27,407 nt of DNA from Isotricha intestinalis (Eukaryota > Ciliophora > Litostomatea > Vestibuliferida > Isotrichidae). Position numbers and translations under genes: made by a program. Position 1 is the first letter of the stretch, and every line of letters starts with the position of its first letter. Location of the stretch: NCBI GenBank assembly GCA_023807065.1, contig JAJJLU010000609.1:1-27407 (forward strand), given 5' to 3'. The notes under the pieces are model-generated. The model was not told the origin of the DNA and made no database searches. It saw nothing but the letters and a program-made list of their open reading frames with translations. Shown piece by piece: positions 1 through 9,885 of the stretch.

Positions 1-52
1 CCCAATCCCCAATCCCCAATCCCCAATCCCCAATCCCCAATCCCCAATCCCC
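1..52. repeat. Terminal telomeric repeat array, CCCCAAT units
   Basis: The window starts with one partial and six full CCCCAAT units followed by CCCC, without a single mismatch, then switches abruptly to AT-rich DNA. The C-rich strand reads 5' to 3' inward from the end, which is the orientation expected of a left chromosome end. The 7-base unit differs from Tetrahymena (CCCCAA) and hypotrich (CCCCAAAA) repeats. From memory it matches what has been reported for Entodinium-type rumen ciliates. Confidence 0.93.
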
Positions 53-907
53 ATGTTAATTATATTTTTTATAAAATGTCTGTGATTATATTTCTATATT
101 TTCCATGAAAAAAATAATTTGAAAATTTTATTTTAATAAATAAATATATAAATTATTATTATTCTTCTTTAACTTATTAATATTTATCTAATTTTACAAC
201 TATATTATTATTATTCTTCTTCTTTAACCTATTAACATCTAATATCAATTAAAATAATAATATAAGTTTTATATATATTATTATTCTTTCAACTTATTTT
301 ATTCCTTTAATATAATAATAATAAAGATATGAATGCAATGTTCTATGGTTAAACAAAAATTATAAAATATTAATTATAATAAAACAATTTCAAATAAAGA
401 AATTAAACAACCAATAATTTTTTTAAACTTTTTCATATCTTCCTTAATAATTTAAAGAAAAATAATAATATATAATTTATATAATATCTATTAAAATAAA
501 ATTTCCAGAAATTTTATAAAAAATTTAAATAATATTAGATACAAATTTTTATTTTCTCCTATTACATATTTTTAAAACTTCTTTTTCAATGATAGAAAGT
601 CATTTTTTAAGGATTTAATTATTATTTTTATACTAATTAATTATTTTGTGGTTTATACTAATGATCATTTTCATATAATTATTGAAAAAAAAATTTATTC
701 TTTTTATAATTTATTGTATAATTTTGTTTTTGAAAAAAAAGTAAAAAAATAATAAAGCCTCAATTGTTCTTCATCATTAGTTATTATAGTTTAATGATAA
801 AATTTAAGTGGATTTAGAATTAACTATTCTTTTATAATTTTTTTATTTATAAATAGAAATAAAAAATAATAAAAATATATTTTAAAAAATTAAAAATATT
901 ATTTAAA
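53..907. other. Subtelomeric AT-rich spacer without a recognisable gene
   Basis: This stretch between the telomere and the EF-hand gene is almost pure A/T, with many homopolymer runs. I see no open frame of useful length, no tandem repeat and no RNA gene. It holds the 3' flank of the EF-hand gene, which is transcribed toward the telomere. Confidence 0.7.
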
Positions 908-1249
908 TTACATATCCAATTTTTCAAGTTCAGTATCTTTCTTCCTTTTATCTTCGAGATATTGACTATAACCTTCATGAACTGCTTTAAAAATTTTTTT
1001 AATTAATTTTCTGAATTCTCCAAATTCAATAACACCACTTTTATCCATATCAACAATTTCTAAAATTTCCATAGTTTCATCTAAAGTTGGTCTTTTATAT
1101 CCAAAGTCATCTGCAAGAGAACAAACCACAACCCATAATTCATCTTCACTAATTTTTCCTGAATCATCTGTATCAACCGCTTGAAAAAGTTGTTTTGTGA
1201 CTAAATATAATTTTTTATTATCTTGAAGTAGTTCACTCACATTATACAT
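908..1249 (-). CDS. Small EF-hand calcium-binding protein
   Basis: A 113-residue protein with two canonical EF-hand loops. Loop 1 spans residues 26-37 (DTDDSGKISEDE) and loop 2 spans residues 67-78 (DMDKSGVIEFGE). Both have acidic residues at positions 1, 3 and 12, Gly at 6 and Ile at 8, so both should bind Ca2+. The two hands form one calmodulin-like lobe, half the size of calmodulin or centrin, with a charged helical tail ending in LEKLDM. There is no signal peptide or membrane segment, so it is probably cytosolic or cytoskeletal. The ATG lies just inside an A-rich leader and the frame ends in TAA. It is divergent from the E2 gene across 125 bp. The EF-hand call is firm; the specific partner is unknown. 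Confidence 0.9.
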   Translation of the reverse strand: MYNVSELLQDNKKLYLVTKQLFQAVDTDDSGKISEDELWVVVCSLADDFGYKRPTLDETMEILEIVDMDKSGVIEFGEFRKLIKKIFKAVHEGYSQYLEDKRKKDTELEKLDM

Positions 1250-1374
1250 TTTTTTTTCTTTTTTTTTAAACTTTTTTTACTATTGATATTAAGAAAATAA
1301 AAAAAATATTATTTAAAATAATTATTTTTAAAATCTAATCATTAATTAAAATACAAAAAAAATATATAAAAAAA
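1250..1374. promoter_or_regulatory. Shared divergent promoter region (EF-hand / E2)
   Basis: Only 125 bp separate the two start codons, so both genes must take their core promoter and 5' leader from this interval. It is nearly all A/T, with T-runs near the EF-hand start and A-runs near the E2 start. I see no distinct conserved box. The assignment rests on position only. Confidence 0.55.
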
Positions 1375-1830
1375 ATGAACAAATCCTCAAAACGTCTTGA
1401 CAATGAATTAAAAACTTTATCTCAAAAGCCAGTATGTAATGCAATAGTAGAAATCCCTGATCAAAATAATCCATATAAATGGAAAGTCTATTTACCAGGA
1501 CCATCAGGATCACCATTTGAAGGAGGAACATTTGAATTATCTTTTGAATTTCCACCCAATTATCCATTTAAACATCCAGAAGTTAAGTTTGTAACTCCAA
1601 TGTATCATCCTAATATTAAGAGAGACACTGGAGAAATTTGTATGGATGTTTTTGCTTCAAGTTGGTCACCAACTCAAAAAGTGGGTGATATTATCGAAAA
1701 ATTAGCTTCTTTACTTTCTTCTCCTTCTACGAGTTCCCCTTTAGAAAGCGAAATATGTAAAGAATTTATGAATAATCCTTCTGCTTATAATAAGAAAGTT
1801 AAGGAAATGGTCAAAAAATATGCTAAATAA
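1375..1830 (+). CDS. Ubiquitin-conjugating enzyme E2 (UBC fold)
   Basis: A 151-residue protein of standard single-domain E2 length. It accepts activated ubiquitin from E1 as a Cys thioester and passes it on with an E3. Visible landmarks are the N-terminal helix (RLDNELKTL), the PGPSGSPFEGGTF strand segment, the FPPNYPFKHPEV loop, the HPN motif at residues 78-80, the catalytic Cys at 89 in GEICMDVF, and the SSWSPTQKV segment with Trp97. The C-terminus KKYAK is a natural E2 ending. The frame has no internal stop. In-frame codons continue past the TAA toward the next gene with further TAAs, so TAA must be a true stop here. The class is certain; the subfamily (UBE2L, UBE2D or UBC7-like) is not. 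Confidence 0.96.
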   Translation: MNKSSKRLDNELKTLSQKPVCNAIVEIPDQNNPYKWKVYLPGPSGSPFEGGTFELSFEFPPNYPFKHPEVKFVTPMYHPNIKRDTGEICMDVFASSWSPTQKVGDIIEKLASLLSSPSTSSPLESEICKEFMNNPSAYNKKVKEMVKKYAK

Positions 1831-1905
1831 ATTTAACTAATGGGTTTTTATTTTTTAATTAAAAAAATTTCAAGATTTTTAATTTATTTTTTATACTTTT
1901 TTTAA

Positions 1906-3471
1906 ATGGAAAAAATTCTTTTTATAAGCAAAATTATTTCTGAATATTATTTAATTGAATATCCTTTAAACGAAGATTTTTTTAATTACATTAAAGGAAA
2001 ATTCAAAAGAAAAAATAAAGAAAAATTAAACAAAGAATTAGTTACTGAAAAAGAACAATTTATACAAACTTTTATTATAAAAGATGATAATAATAATAAA
2101 ATTGTTTTAGACTTATCAATTGATGAAAAGCGTTATATTTCGTTTCCTATTTGGATTGATAAAAATAAATATTATGAAGATTTAAAATTAATTAATCAAA
2201 ATAAAAACACCAAAAATAATGAATCTTTATTAATTATGTTTAATATAGTTTGTGTCCTTGACAAAAAATCTACTTTAACATTAAATAAAGATTTAGTGAA
2301 AAAAATTTTAATTAATTTAGAAGCAATTTCTAATATTTTTCTTTTTGAAGAATATAGAAAAAAATTTATACTCAAAGAATTAACAAAATTTATAAATACC
2401 AATAAAAGGTTTTTTAATGATGAAAATAATGAAAATATAAATTATAACAATTTTAAGGAAGTATTTATTTTTGAGTTATATAAAAACATTGAAAATATTT
2501 TTCATGGAATTAAAAAAAATTGTATAACTAAAATATTCATTAACAATCTTGAATTTAGGTATAACTTTCAAATTTCAATTTCAAATTCAAATTATTATAA
2601 TATTAAACCATTTCATTCTGTTATAATTCAAAAAACGAAAGAAGTAATTGACTTTTTCAGAAAAAATATAGATATCAATCCAACTTTATTATTAATTTTA
2701 GAAAATTTTAGTCCTTTTAAATCTATTGAAGATATTAGTTTGGAGTATAATATAGATTTTCAAATAATAGTCTTTTTTGTTAATCAATTGGTTTCGTGGA
2801 ATTTTGCAAAATTAATTTATAAAATTGGAAATCATTCCTTATTTGAAATAAATCCAAAAATGAATTTAAATAAAGAAATAAATAGGAATCAATTTTTCCC
2901 CTTCAATTTTTTTTCTGTTTTAAAAATTTTTAGTACAATTGAACCTGGAACTTCTATAAATAGTTTATATTCAAAATATTTCGAAAATCAAATGGACAAA
3001 GGTAAATTTTTAACTGGATTAATATATTTATTAGAAAACGAGTTCATTGTTTTATCTTCAATGATTATTATTTGTATTCTTCCTTTTAAGTTTAAATATG
3101 ATTATGAAAAGTGTATTTTAGATTCTTTAGGAAATTTGATTAAAAAACAAAATAATGTTAATATGACTTTGGAGGATTTAAATATTAATGGAAAAGAAAA
3201 TGATAACAATAGTAATATAGAAAATAATAAAAAAATAAATATTTATCATTACAATAAAAGTAAAAATATTACTTATTATGAAGATATTCTTTTAGAAATT
3301 AAAGAAATTTCAATTGAAGATTATTATGTTTTAAATAGTATTACTGGATTAATTCAAAAAAAAATTTATATAGAAGAAATCAGTTATTATTCAAATTATA
3401 AAATAAATAAAATTTTAGAGACTGTAAAAAAATATCCTCAATTATTCAATATTATTATTGTACCTATATAA
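1906..3471 (+). CDS. NPRL3-like GATOR1 subunit (TORC1 inhibitor)
   Basis: A 521-residue protein that follows the NPRL3/Npr3 layout. An N-terminal longin-like part has a core strand LLIMFNIVCVLD near residues 108-119. It is followed by the long helix pair with the EEYRKKF segment. The IKPFHSVII segment near residue 234 corresponds to the RPYHxLLL landmark, followed by SPFKSIEDISLEYNID and a VNQLVSWNFAKLIYKI winged-helix segment. C-terminal winged helices include FFPFNFFSVLKIFSTIEPG and a final WH ending IIIVPI. Known role: with NPRL2 and DEPDC5 it forms GATOR1, the GTPase-activating complex for Rag GTPases that turns TORC1 off when amino acids are scarce. The start ATG lies 75 bp after the E2 stop, on the same strand. 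I recognised it from landmark order; distant NPRL2 is the main alternative. Confidence 0.78.
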   Translation: MEKILFISKIISEYYLIEYPLNEDFFNYIKGKFKRKNKEKLNKELVTEKEQFIQTFIIKDDNNNKIVLDLSIDEKRYISFPIWIDKNKYYEDLKLINQNKNTKNNESLLIMFNIVCVLDKKSTLTLNKDLVKKILINLEAISNIFLFEEYRKKFILKELTKFINTNKRFFNDENNENINYNNFKEVFIFELYKNIENIFHGIKKNCITKIFINNLEFRYNFQISISNSNYYNIKPFHSVIIQKTKEVIDFFRKNIDINPTLLLILENFSPFKSIEDISLEYNIDFQIIVFFVNQLVSWNFAKLIYKIGNHSLFEINPKMNLNKEINRNQFFPFNFFSVLKIFSTIEPGTSINSLYSKYFENQMDKGKFLTGLIYLLENEFIVLSSMIIICILPFKFKYDYEKCILDSLGNLIKKQNNVNMTLEDLNINGKENDNNSNIENNKKINIYHYNKSKNITYYEDILLEIKEISIEDYYVLNSITGLIQKKIYIEEISYYSNYKINKILETVKKYPQLFNIIIVPI

Positions 3472-4296
3472 TCCTAAAAATAATTTTAATTTTTTAAATT
3501 TAAATGAAAAATAAATAATATTTTCGATGTTTTATTTTAACATTAATTTTTTAAATCAAAAAAAAACTGAAACTAAAAGGCAATAAATATTGAGACTACC
3601 CAATTATAAAAAATTTCTAGATCCAAGTGTTTAAAAACATTTAAAGAAATTGTTGTAATTATGCAAGTTAAATTTAATTTATCTGATAATTTTATTAAAA
3701 TAAAAAATTTAAATTATTTTTTTTGTTGGAAAATATACAAATATAAATATAATAATATAAAATTTAATTAACATTTATTTTTGGAAAAAAAAGATAATTC
3801 ATTATTATATCACTAAGTTTTATTTTTTATGATAGAATTTAATTTCAAAAATATTATGTTTTGAAAATATTTGAATGAACGTTTACTCATTTAAATAAAA
3901 CAAAAATTATATTAGGAGAATATTTAGGAAGTAATTATTAAGGATGGTTTTTATTTTATATATTTTAACATTTAATTGTTTTAAAATGTATAAAATACTT
4001 TCTTATTTTTCTTAATTTTTTTAGAAACTAGTATATTTAATGTTTTTTTCAATTATATACAATAATTAATTCTTTAATAATTTCATAATAAATATATGAT
4101 GTTTTAAGAGATCAATTATATTTTCCCTTCTTTGATAACTCATATTTTTATTTCTTCAAACTTTGTATTAAATTATTGTATTTTTATATGTTATTTTTGA
4201 TTTAAATTTTTTCCTTTTTCATTTAATAATTTATTTTTTTTATTAGAAGAAAATCATAAAAATTATTTAAAAAATTTATTAATAATATTCTTTTTT
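3472..4296. other. AT-rich spacer without a recognisable gene
   Basis: Roughly 0.8 kb of very AT-rich DNA between NPRL3 and the next open frame. All frames on both strands are densely interrupted and I find no domain motif, tandem repeat or RNA gene. Confidence 0.6.
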
Positions 4297-4593
4297 ATGA
4301 AGATAATTTTCTCCATTTGGCAAATAATATTTCTTTTAAAATTTGCAATTCAAAAGCCAATTAAATTACATTTTAATAAAAAACCAACACATTCAAAAGT
4401 AATTTCTTCATCATCATCATTATTTTTAACTTTTAAAAAACTTCAATTTTTAGATTATAATTCTCCAAATGGAAAATTTGACAGAAATTATGTAAATAAA
4501 ATGTTTGATTTCTTAATTAATAATCCAAGAGATTTAACACTTAAATCTTTTATTTCAAATTATTTATATTCAATTGAAGAATTAAAGAAATAA
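4297..4593 (+). CDS. Small putative secreted protein, unknown
   Basis: A 98-codon open frame with a hydrophobic N-terminus (MKIIFSIWQIIFLLKFAIQ) that looks like a signal peptide or anchor. It is followed by a basic, Ser-rich stretch with five Ser in a row, then SPNGKFDRNYVNKMFDFLIN and a helical end. I do not recognise a family. Downstream bases to about 4770 still have protein-like frames with frameshifts (for example QGLTYIQQ then LTYHIPVIRNL), so this may be the first part of a broken secreted protein rather than a complete small gene. A secreted protease propeptide is conceivable but unsupported. Confidence 0.35.
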   Translation: MKIIFSIWQIIFLLKFAIQKPIKLHFNKKPTHSKVISSSSSLFLTFKKLQFLDYNSPNGKFDRNYVNKMFDFLINNPRDLTLKSFISNYLYSIEELKK

Positions 4594-5470
4594 TCAAATT
4601 TTAAACATGCAAGGTCTCACCTACATCCAGCAATAACTTACTTACCATATTCCAGTAATAAGAAATTTAAATATAAACTTAGAAACAACATTATTTGAAT
4701 CAAATAATTATAAATATTTATTCACTTCACATGAAAAAATTGATTTAATTTTTGTGTGTAATAATTTATAAAAGTTTCTCTCTATATTTTATATACAAAT
4801 TCACTTTTTGATTCTTGAATAAATCTTGGTAAAATTTCTTATTTTTATTTGAAAAATATGAAGGAAAAAAATTTGACTATTCATTTTTTAATTTAAATTT
4901 TAATTTTTTTATTGTTTATTTATCCTTTAAATATTTAATTTAACTATTCTTTCATTTCAAATTTCTCTTTATTTAATATTTTTCTTTTATACTTTTTTAA
5001 GTGAATTCTTCATAAAGCAACATTCTTAATATATAAATTCCACTAATAATTTTATTTTTTCCTTTATGTTTAACTGTTTTCCTAATTTTATATTTTTATT
5101 ATTTTTTCCTTTGTAATATTTCTTTATCATATATCGATGGAAGAATTATTATTGTTTCTCCTCATCTTTTATTATTTTCATTAAATTTGATTTTTATATT
5201 TTTTTTCATAAATGAAATTTATTTTTTATTATTTTAATATTATTATTTTTTAATTCTTATTTTTATTAATTTCATGGATTAGTATATAACTGCTTAATAT
5301 TATTTTTATAAAAGCATGAAATATTAAAAAAAGCAAAAATATTTTATTTAACATCTTTGAAAATAAAAAAATAAAAAAAGAATAATTTCCCTTTGAAAAA
5401 TTTAACTTTTCTAGAATGAATCTTTAAAAAAACACTATAACAAGAGAAAAAAAAATTATATTAAAAAAAA
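4594..5470. other. AT-rich spacer with a possible gene remnant at its left end
   Basis: Positions 4594-4770 may continue the preceding gene in shifted frames. The rest, about 700 bp, is T-rich with homopolymer runs and shows no gene, repeat or RNA signature. A run of A's ends directly at the DnaJ start codon at 5471. Confidence 0.5.
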
Positions 5471-5755
5471 ATGTCAAATCAACCAGATTATTATCAAATA
5501 TTAAACATAAAGCCAGAATCCACACACAAGAAATACGTAAATCATATAAGAAATAAGCAATAAAATGGCATCCAGACAAAAATCCAGATAACAAAGATGA
5601 AGCAGAGAGAAAATTTAAACAAATGTCAGAAGCTTATGCAGTTTTAGGAGATAAACAAAAAAGAAGAGAATACGATGCTTATAAAAATGGAATAAATATG
5701 GATTTCGATTTTGACTTTGGAAGTGGATTTGATCCTTTTGATATGGAAAAATAAA
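5471..5755 (+). pseudogene. DnaJ (J-domain) co-chaperone, broken copy
   Basis: The reading frame starts MSNQPDYYQILNIKPE, a typical J-domain opening. After codon 16 the frame shifts by one base at a CACACA stretch (about 5518-5526) and resumes as QEIRKSYKK. An in-frame TAA at 5554-5556 falls where most J-domains have Gln or Leu, followed directly by [12 protein letters not shown] with the catalytic HPD at 5569-5577. Helix III ([18 protein letters not shown]) and [11 protein letters not shown] follow, then a short Gly/Phe/Asp-rich stretch. J-proteins stimulate Hsp70 ATPase through HPD. No client-binding domain follows; plastin sequence begins about 100 bp later. The domain identity is firm. 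Whether it is dead or mis-sequenced is open: the TAA cannot be a homopolymer indel, but the frameshift could be an error. Confidence 0.85.
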
Positions 5756-5849
5756 TATTATATCAATAAGATAAAAATCTATGTGATACAAATTCATTAA
5801 ATAAGCCAAATTTAAAAAAGATCAATAAATGATTTATCAAATACAAAAA

Positions 5850-6648
5850 AAATAGGGACATAAACATATATAATACCAAATGATATAATAAATAGAAATC
5901 CAAAATTAAATTCTTTATTTACAGCTGCAATATTTAATACAAATTGTGGTCTTGATCTCCAACAGAAAAAAAATATGATACTACAAAAATATTAGATGAT
6001 GATATAGAAGGAGGAAGGGAAGAAAGAGCTTTTAGAATGTGGATTTATAACTTAGGCTTACCTGAAGTTTATATTACTAATTTATATGAAGACACAAACC
6101 TGGAATTGTTAATTGGAAAATTGTTGACAAAAAAGTAAAAAAAAAATTTTGGCTACTGTTAATCGTCAAGAAGTAATTGATTCAGCTATTAAAAGTAAAT
6201 ATACTATTGTATGTTTTGGAGTTCAAGATATTAGAGAAGGCAATAAAAAATATGTTTTAGCTATTGTTTGACAATTAATGAGAACTCATATTTTACAAAT
6301 TATAGGTAATAAAAATGAAGAAGAATTAGTTAATTAGGGAAATAATTTATTTTCTGAAGAAAAGAAAATTAAAATTTTAGAAGATAAATCTGTTTCTAAT
6401 TCCCTTTGGTTTATTTATATTATGAAAAGTATTGAAACCAAGAGCTATTAATTGGGATATTATTATTAAAGATAAAAAAAGATGATAAAAGTAAAGAAAA
6501 TAATGTTAAATATTGTATTTCTATTGCCAGAAAATGAGAAGCTATTGTTTTTTGTGTTTGAGAAGATATTGTTGAAGTTAAATCTAGATTACTTTTAACA
6601 TTGTTAGGTAGTGTTTATTATGTGGCTCAATCTTATAAACCTGTTTAA
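5850..6648 (+). pseudogene. Plastin/fimbrin actin-bundling protein, C-terminal fragment, broken
   Basis: Three shifted frames together read as the C-terminal part of fimbrin. They run from the NRNPKLNSLFTAAIFNT segment, through EERAFRMWIYNLGL and NLYEDT of the third calponin-homology domain, to VLAIV-QLMRTHILQI, SVSNSLWF, AINWDI and the EDIVEVKSRLL end of the fourth. Fimbrin cross-links actin filaments with four CH domains; here both EF-hands and the first CH domains are missing. About 14 residues are also lost between NLYEDT and PGIVNW. In-frame nonsense codons lie at 6269-6271 (TGA), 6335-6337 (TAG), 6535-6537 (TGA) and 6559-6561 (TGA). The first two stand at conserved Trp positions. Frameshifts lie near 5950 and in the A-run near 6135. 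The deletion plus point nonsense argue for true decay. Confidence 0.85.
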
Positions 6649-7005
6649 TCTTTTTTTTAAGGTTTTATTGTTGAGCTTTTTGTTTTGGGTTTAAAAGAAT
6701 TTTTTTAAATTTTTATAAGAATTTGAATTACATTAATAATATGAAATTATTAATTTTTTTTGTTTTTTTCTTTACACATAATTTTAATTATAATTTGAAT
6801 TTATTTATCTAATATCATAAAATTAAAAATTTAAATAAAATACAATAAACAAGAAATATTTAAGAAAAGATTCCGTATATAATTGAATAAAAATATATTA
6901 AATTTAAAATTATTTTCAATAATCTAATATAATCAAAAAAAAAAAATGATAAAAATATAATAAATTAATCACTAATTAAGTATAAAAAATATATATATTA
7001 TCCAA
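6649..7005. other. AT-rich spacer
   Basis: About 350 bp between the plastin remnant and the start of the PAP2-like gene. It is very A/T-rich, and I see no open frame, repeat or RNA signature in it. Confidence 0.55.
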
Positions 7006-7636
7006 AATGAAATCTAATTCTAGGTTTTCTACAAGTGAAAACACAGAATATGATTCTTTAATGATAAAGGAAAAAATAGAGTTAGAATTAAATAAAAATA
7101 TAATAAAAGAACCTCAAATTCAATTTTATAAAAATTGGATGAAAATGATAAAAAAATGTCAGATCCAATACATAATTTAGAATTAAATTGCTTTTTTGAA
7201 TATATAATATAGATTTTGAAAGAATGTATAATGTTGATAGTATCAGTTTATATTTTATAATAACTTTATTATATAAAAATCATTTTGTTAATGATTATTA
7301 TTTTATAATAAGCCCTTTGATATATGATATAATAATATTTATAATAACTTTATCATCAAAATTTTTTTTTGGAAGAAAGAGAACTGAATTAAAAACTAAT
7401 GTTAAAAGATTATTTGGTTGTAGAAATAGTGAAAATAATTGTTCTATGCTAAGTGGTGATTCTATGCAAGCTGCAAATTTTGCTATATTATTTTTATTTT
7501 ATTTTGGAAATTTTATTGGCTTTTTTTTTGTGCCTTTTGTTATGTTTGGAAGAGTTTATAATTTTTTCCTTTATGTGTTTGAGTCTGTGATTTCAGCTTT
7601 AATGCGTTTTATTATTAGTTATTCCTTAATTTTTTA
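7006..7636 (+). pseudogene. PAP2-type (phosphatidic acid phosphatase family) membrane protein, degenerate
   Basis: A likely start at 7006 (MKSNSRFSTSENTEYDSL) leads through two or three frame breaks into an open stretch from 7224. That stretch has hydrophobic helices, then RKRTELKTNVKRLFGCRNSE, CSMLSGDSMQAANFA, another helix pair, and FGRVYNFFLYVFESVISALM. The order (basic loop, SM-PSGH-S box, R-VY-x-HW-xxD box, membrane helices) is that of the PAP2 superfamily, which removes phosphate from lipids or polyprenyl diphosphates. The Pro of PSGH is Leu, its His is Asp, and the HWxxD box is not recognisable, so the catalytic triad appears lost. Some protist PAP2 relatives may naturally carry SGD. 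The family call is moderate; a dead enzyme is likely. Confidence 0.6.
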
Positions 7637-8563
7637 ATTAGATCTATTATTCAGTTATTTTAAATTACTTTTATATAGAATTTTATTATCATTATAAAAT
7701 TTATTAAGCTTTTTTTGTTTAATGATTAAATTATTTATAAAATCTCTGGATTTCTATATCTTCTTTTTCATTATCATTATTTTTTCTTAGGGTTATGAAA
7801 AGAAAATTAAAAAATAAATTGTAGCGAAAAAAACAAATTAAATTTTAATGAATTTAATAATATTAAAATTGAAATATTGTAATTGGACAATTAACTTCAT
7901 ATATGGTAGAATTTTGGCTTTTTATTTATTCTTAAATGATGAATAATAATTTTAAAGAAGCTTCTATACAATGGACTCATTTTATAAAAATAATTATTTA
8001 TGATATTAATGAATAATATCTAGATATTTTATCTTATCCTTATTCTGATGTATCAAAATATCAAAAAAAAGAAGAAAAAAAAGAAACTTTAGGTATTTTC
8101 TTTTTAAATTAAAATTATAATTTTCAGGTTGATTAATATTTAAAATAATAGTTACTTTATCTTTATTATAATTTCTGATTCTTTCTTGAGAATTAATTGA
8201 AAAAACTTTGATTATTCCAAAATTTTTTTTGAAATTTTGATAAGCTTCTTTTCATATAAATTCTTTTATTGTCAATTTCTGAAAAATATTCACAATTGAA
8301 TTTGCAGATAAAACATTTATCAAAGGATTTCTTATTGAATATGATAAATTATATGATGAAATATTATTTTCTTTTTATTTTTTCTATATTTAATTTGGAG
8401 AATTTAATTCTATATTAATATTATTATTTGACATATTTTTTTTGAATTATTATTGTTTTTATTTTTTAAATATTTTTTTTTATATGAATTGAATAAATTT
8501 AAATTTACTTTTTATAAAATATATACAAAAAAATTTTAAAAAATTTAAATGAAGAAAAATTAT
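7637..8563. other. AT-rich region with a short protein-like remnant
   Basis: Mostly uninterpretable A/T. At 7936-8112 (+) a frame reads MMNNNFKEASIQWTHFIKII, then one in-frame TAA, then YLDILSYPYSDVSKYQ, and ends in TAA. It could be the cytosolic tail of the PAP2-like gene upstream. I see nothing recognisable in 8113-8563. Confidence 0.4.
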
Positions 8564-9578
8564 TTAATAATATAAATCTTCTCTTGAAAAATAATATTTT
8601 TTATTCTTACCATTTAAATGTAAATTTAAATCACTATTTATTAAAGAAAAAAGTTGAATTTTAGGTAAAAAAAATAGTTCTTGATTAGTATTATAAATAC
8701 TATTACTGACTTTTTTTTGAATAGATATTTTAAATTAATATAATTTTTATTTCTTTTTTTATTATTTTCAATTGAAGAATAATTAGTAAATATAGTTTTA
8801 TTACCATTATTAATAGTATTATAATTATTATATAAATTCATTTTTTGATTTTTTTAAAAATTTTAAATTTGGAAATTTGACAAAAAACTTTTAAATTTAT
8901 TATTTTTTAAATGAAATTTTTTTTCTTGATTTTCAGGATTAATTTAAGTTTGTAATTTAATATCATAATTATTATCATTAACTCTTTTAAATAAATAAGC
9001 ATTAATAAATTCTGATTTTTAACTTTTAAAATTTCTATTTTTTTTCCTTGAGTAAAATCAAAATTATTATTATTGTTGTTATTGTATATTTTATTTACAT
9101 CAGAACTTAATTTTAAAAATTCTTCCATATCATTATTTATTATTCCTCTATCTAAACATTTATTGTCAATTAAAGATTTCTTTTCTGATAATTCTTTCTC
9201 TTTCATATTAGATATAAAAATTCTTACTTTTTCTCTCTAAACAACTCCATTTTTTTCTAAAAATAAATAATCTTGATGACTACCTCTTTAATATTTCATT
9301 TCTTCTTTATAATAATACATCATTGATTAATTCATATGCATTATTTAAGAATGAAGTTAATATTTTTTATCATAATTTTTTATTTCTTCTTTCTGCATTC
9401 TATCTTTTAAACTTAATTGTGTTGATTGCTCTGAGGTTTCTTATTTTATTGTATTTATACCTATTTTATTTGTTTCTTTTATTGATTTTTGAGTGAAATT
9501 ATTTTCTTGTGAAAATTCTGAATTTTATATTAAAGATTGAATAAAGTCGAGTTGAGGACCTTCATATTCTGAAAACAT
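8564..9578 (-). pseudogene. Unknown Asn/Gln-rich protein gene, interrupted by TAA/TAG codons
   Basis: From an ATG at 9576-9578 the minus strand reads MFSEYEGPQLDFIQSLI, then a TAA at 9525-9527. The same frame stays protein-like for about 180 codons, down to about 9020, with roughly seven TAA/TAG codons and no TGA. The flanks of these codons suit Gln. A poly-Asn stretch follows near 9070. The frame then shifts (INAYLFKRVNDNNYD and INPENQEKKFHLKNN) and, after two more shifts, ends near NLHLNGKNKKYYFSREDLYY with TAA at 8564-8566. I recognise no domain. Either this is a decayed gene, or UAR codons are read as Gln in it; intact neighbours use only CAA/CAG for Gln. Confidence 0.45.
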
Positions 9579-9885
9579 TTTTTTTTAATTGAAAAATATA
9601 TTTTTTCTAATTATTGAATTAATTATTAATTTTAGATTAATCATTTGAAATATATTGATATTTTTCTTTAAATTATTTATTATTAAATCAAGTGTTATTA
9701 TGTCGAAATATATTTCTTCAATCTTTGGATTTGAATTTTTTTTATTATTAAAAATTTTATTTGATAAAATATTAAATAATTTCTATTATATAAAATTAAA
9801 ATCAATTATGCCAAAAAGTTTCTCATATTTATAATTAACAACCATTTATTTAATTTTTTCTTGGTTTCTTTTAAAAATTTTTTTT
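9579..9885. other. AT-rich spacer between two minus-strand broken genes
   Basis: About 300 bp upstream of the 9578 start codon and downstream of the WDR74-like acidic tail. No frame is convincing and no repeat is seen. Confidence 0.45.

Noticed and set aside
757..830. Possible tRNA, because TAGTTTAATGATAAAAT resembles a tRNA D-arm
   Set aside because: No matching acceptor stem, anticodon arm or T-arm could be folded around it.
1346..1567. 73-codon minus-strand frame
   Set aside because: It overlaps the E2 coding sequence antisense and consists of hydrophobic residues produced by the complementary codons.
1375..3471. Ciliate code (UAR = Gln) for the whole window, which would fuse E2 and NPRL3 in one frame
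   Set aside because: The two proteins end and begin naturally at the TAA and ATG, the linker is non-protein-like A/T, and all Gln codons in both genes are CAA or CAG.
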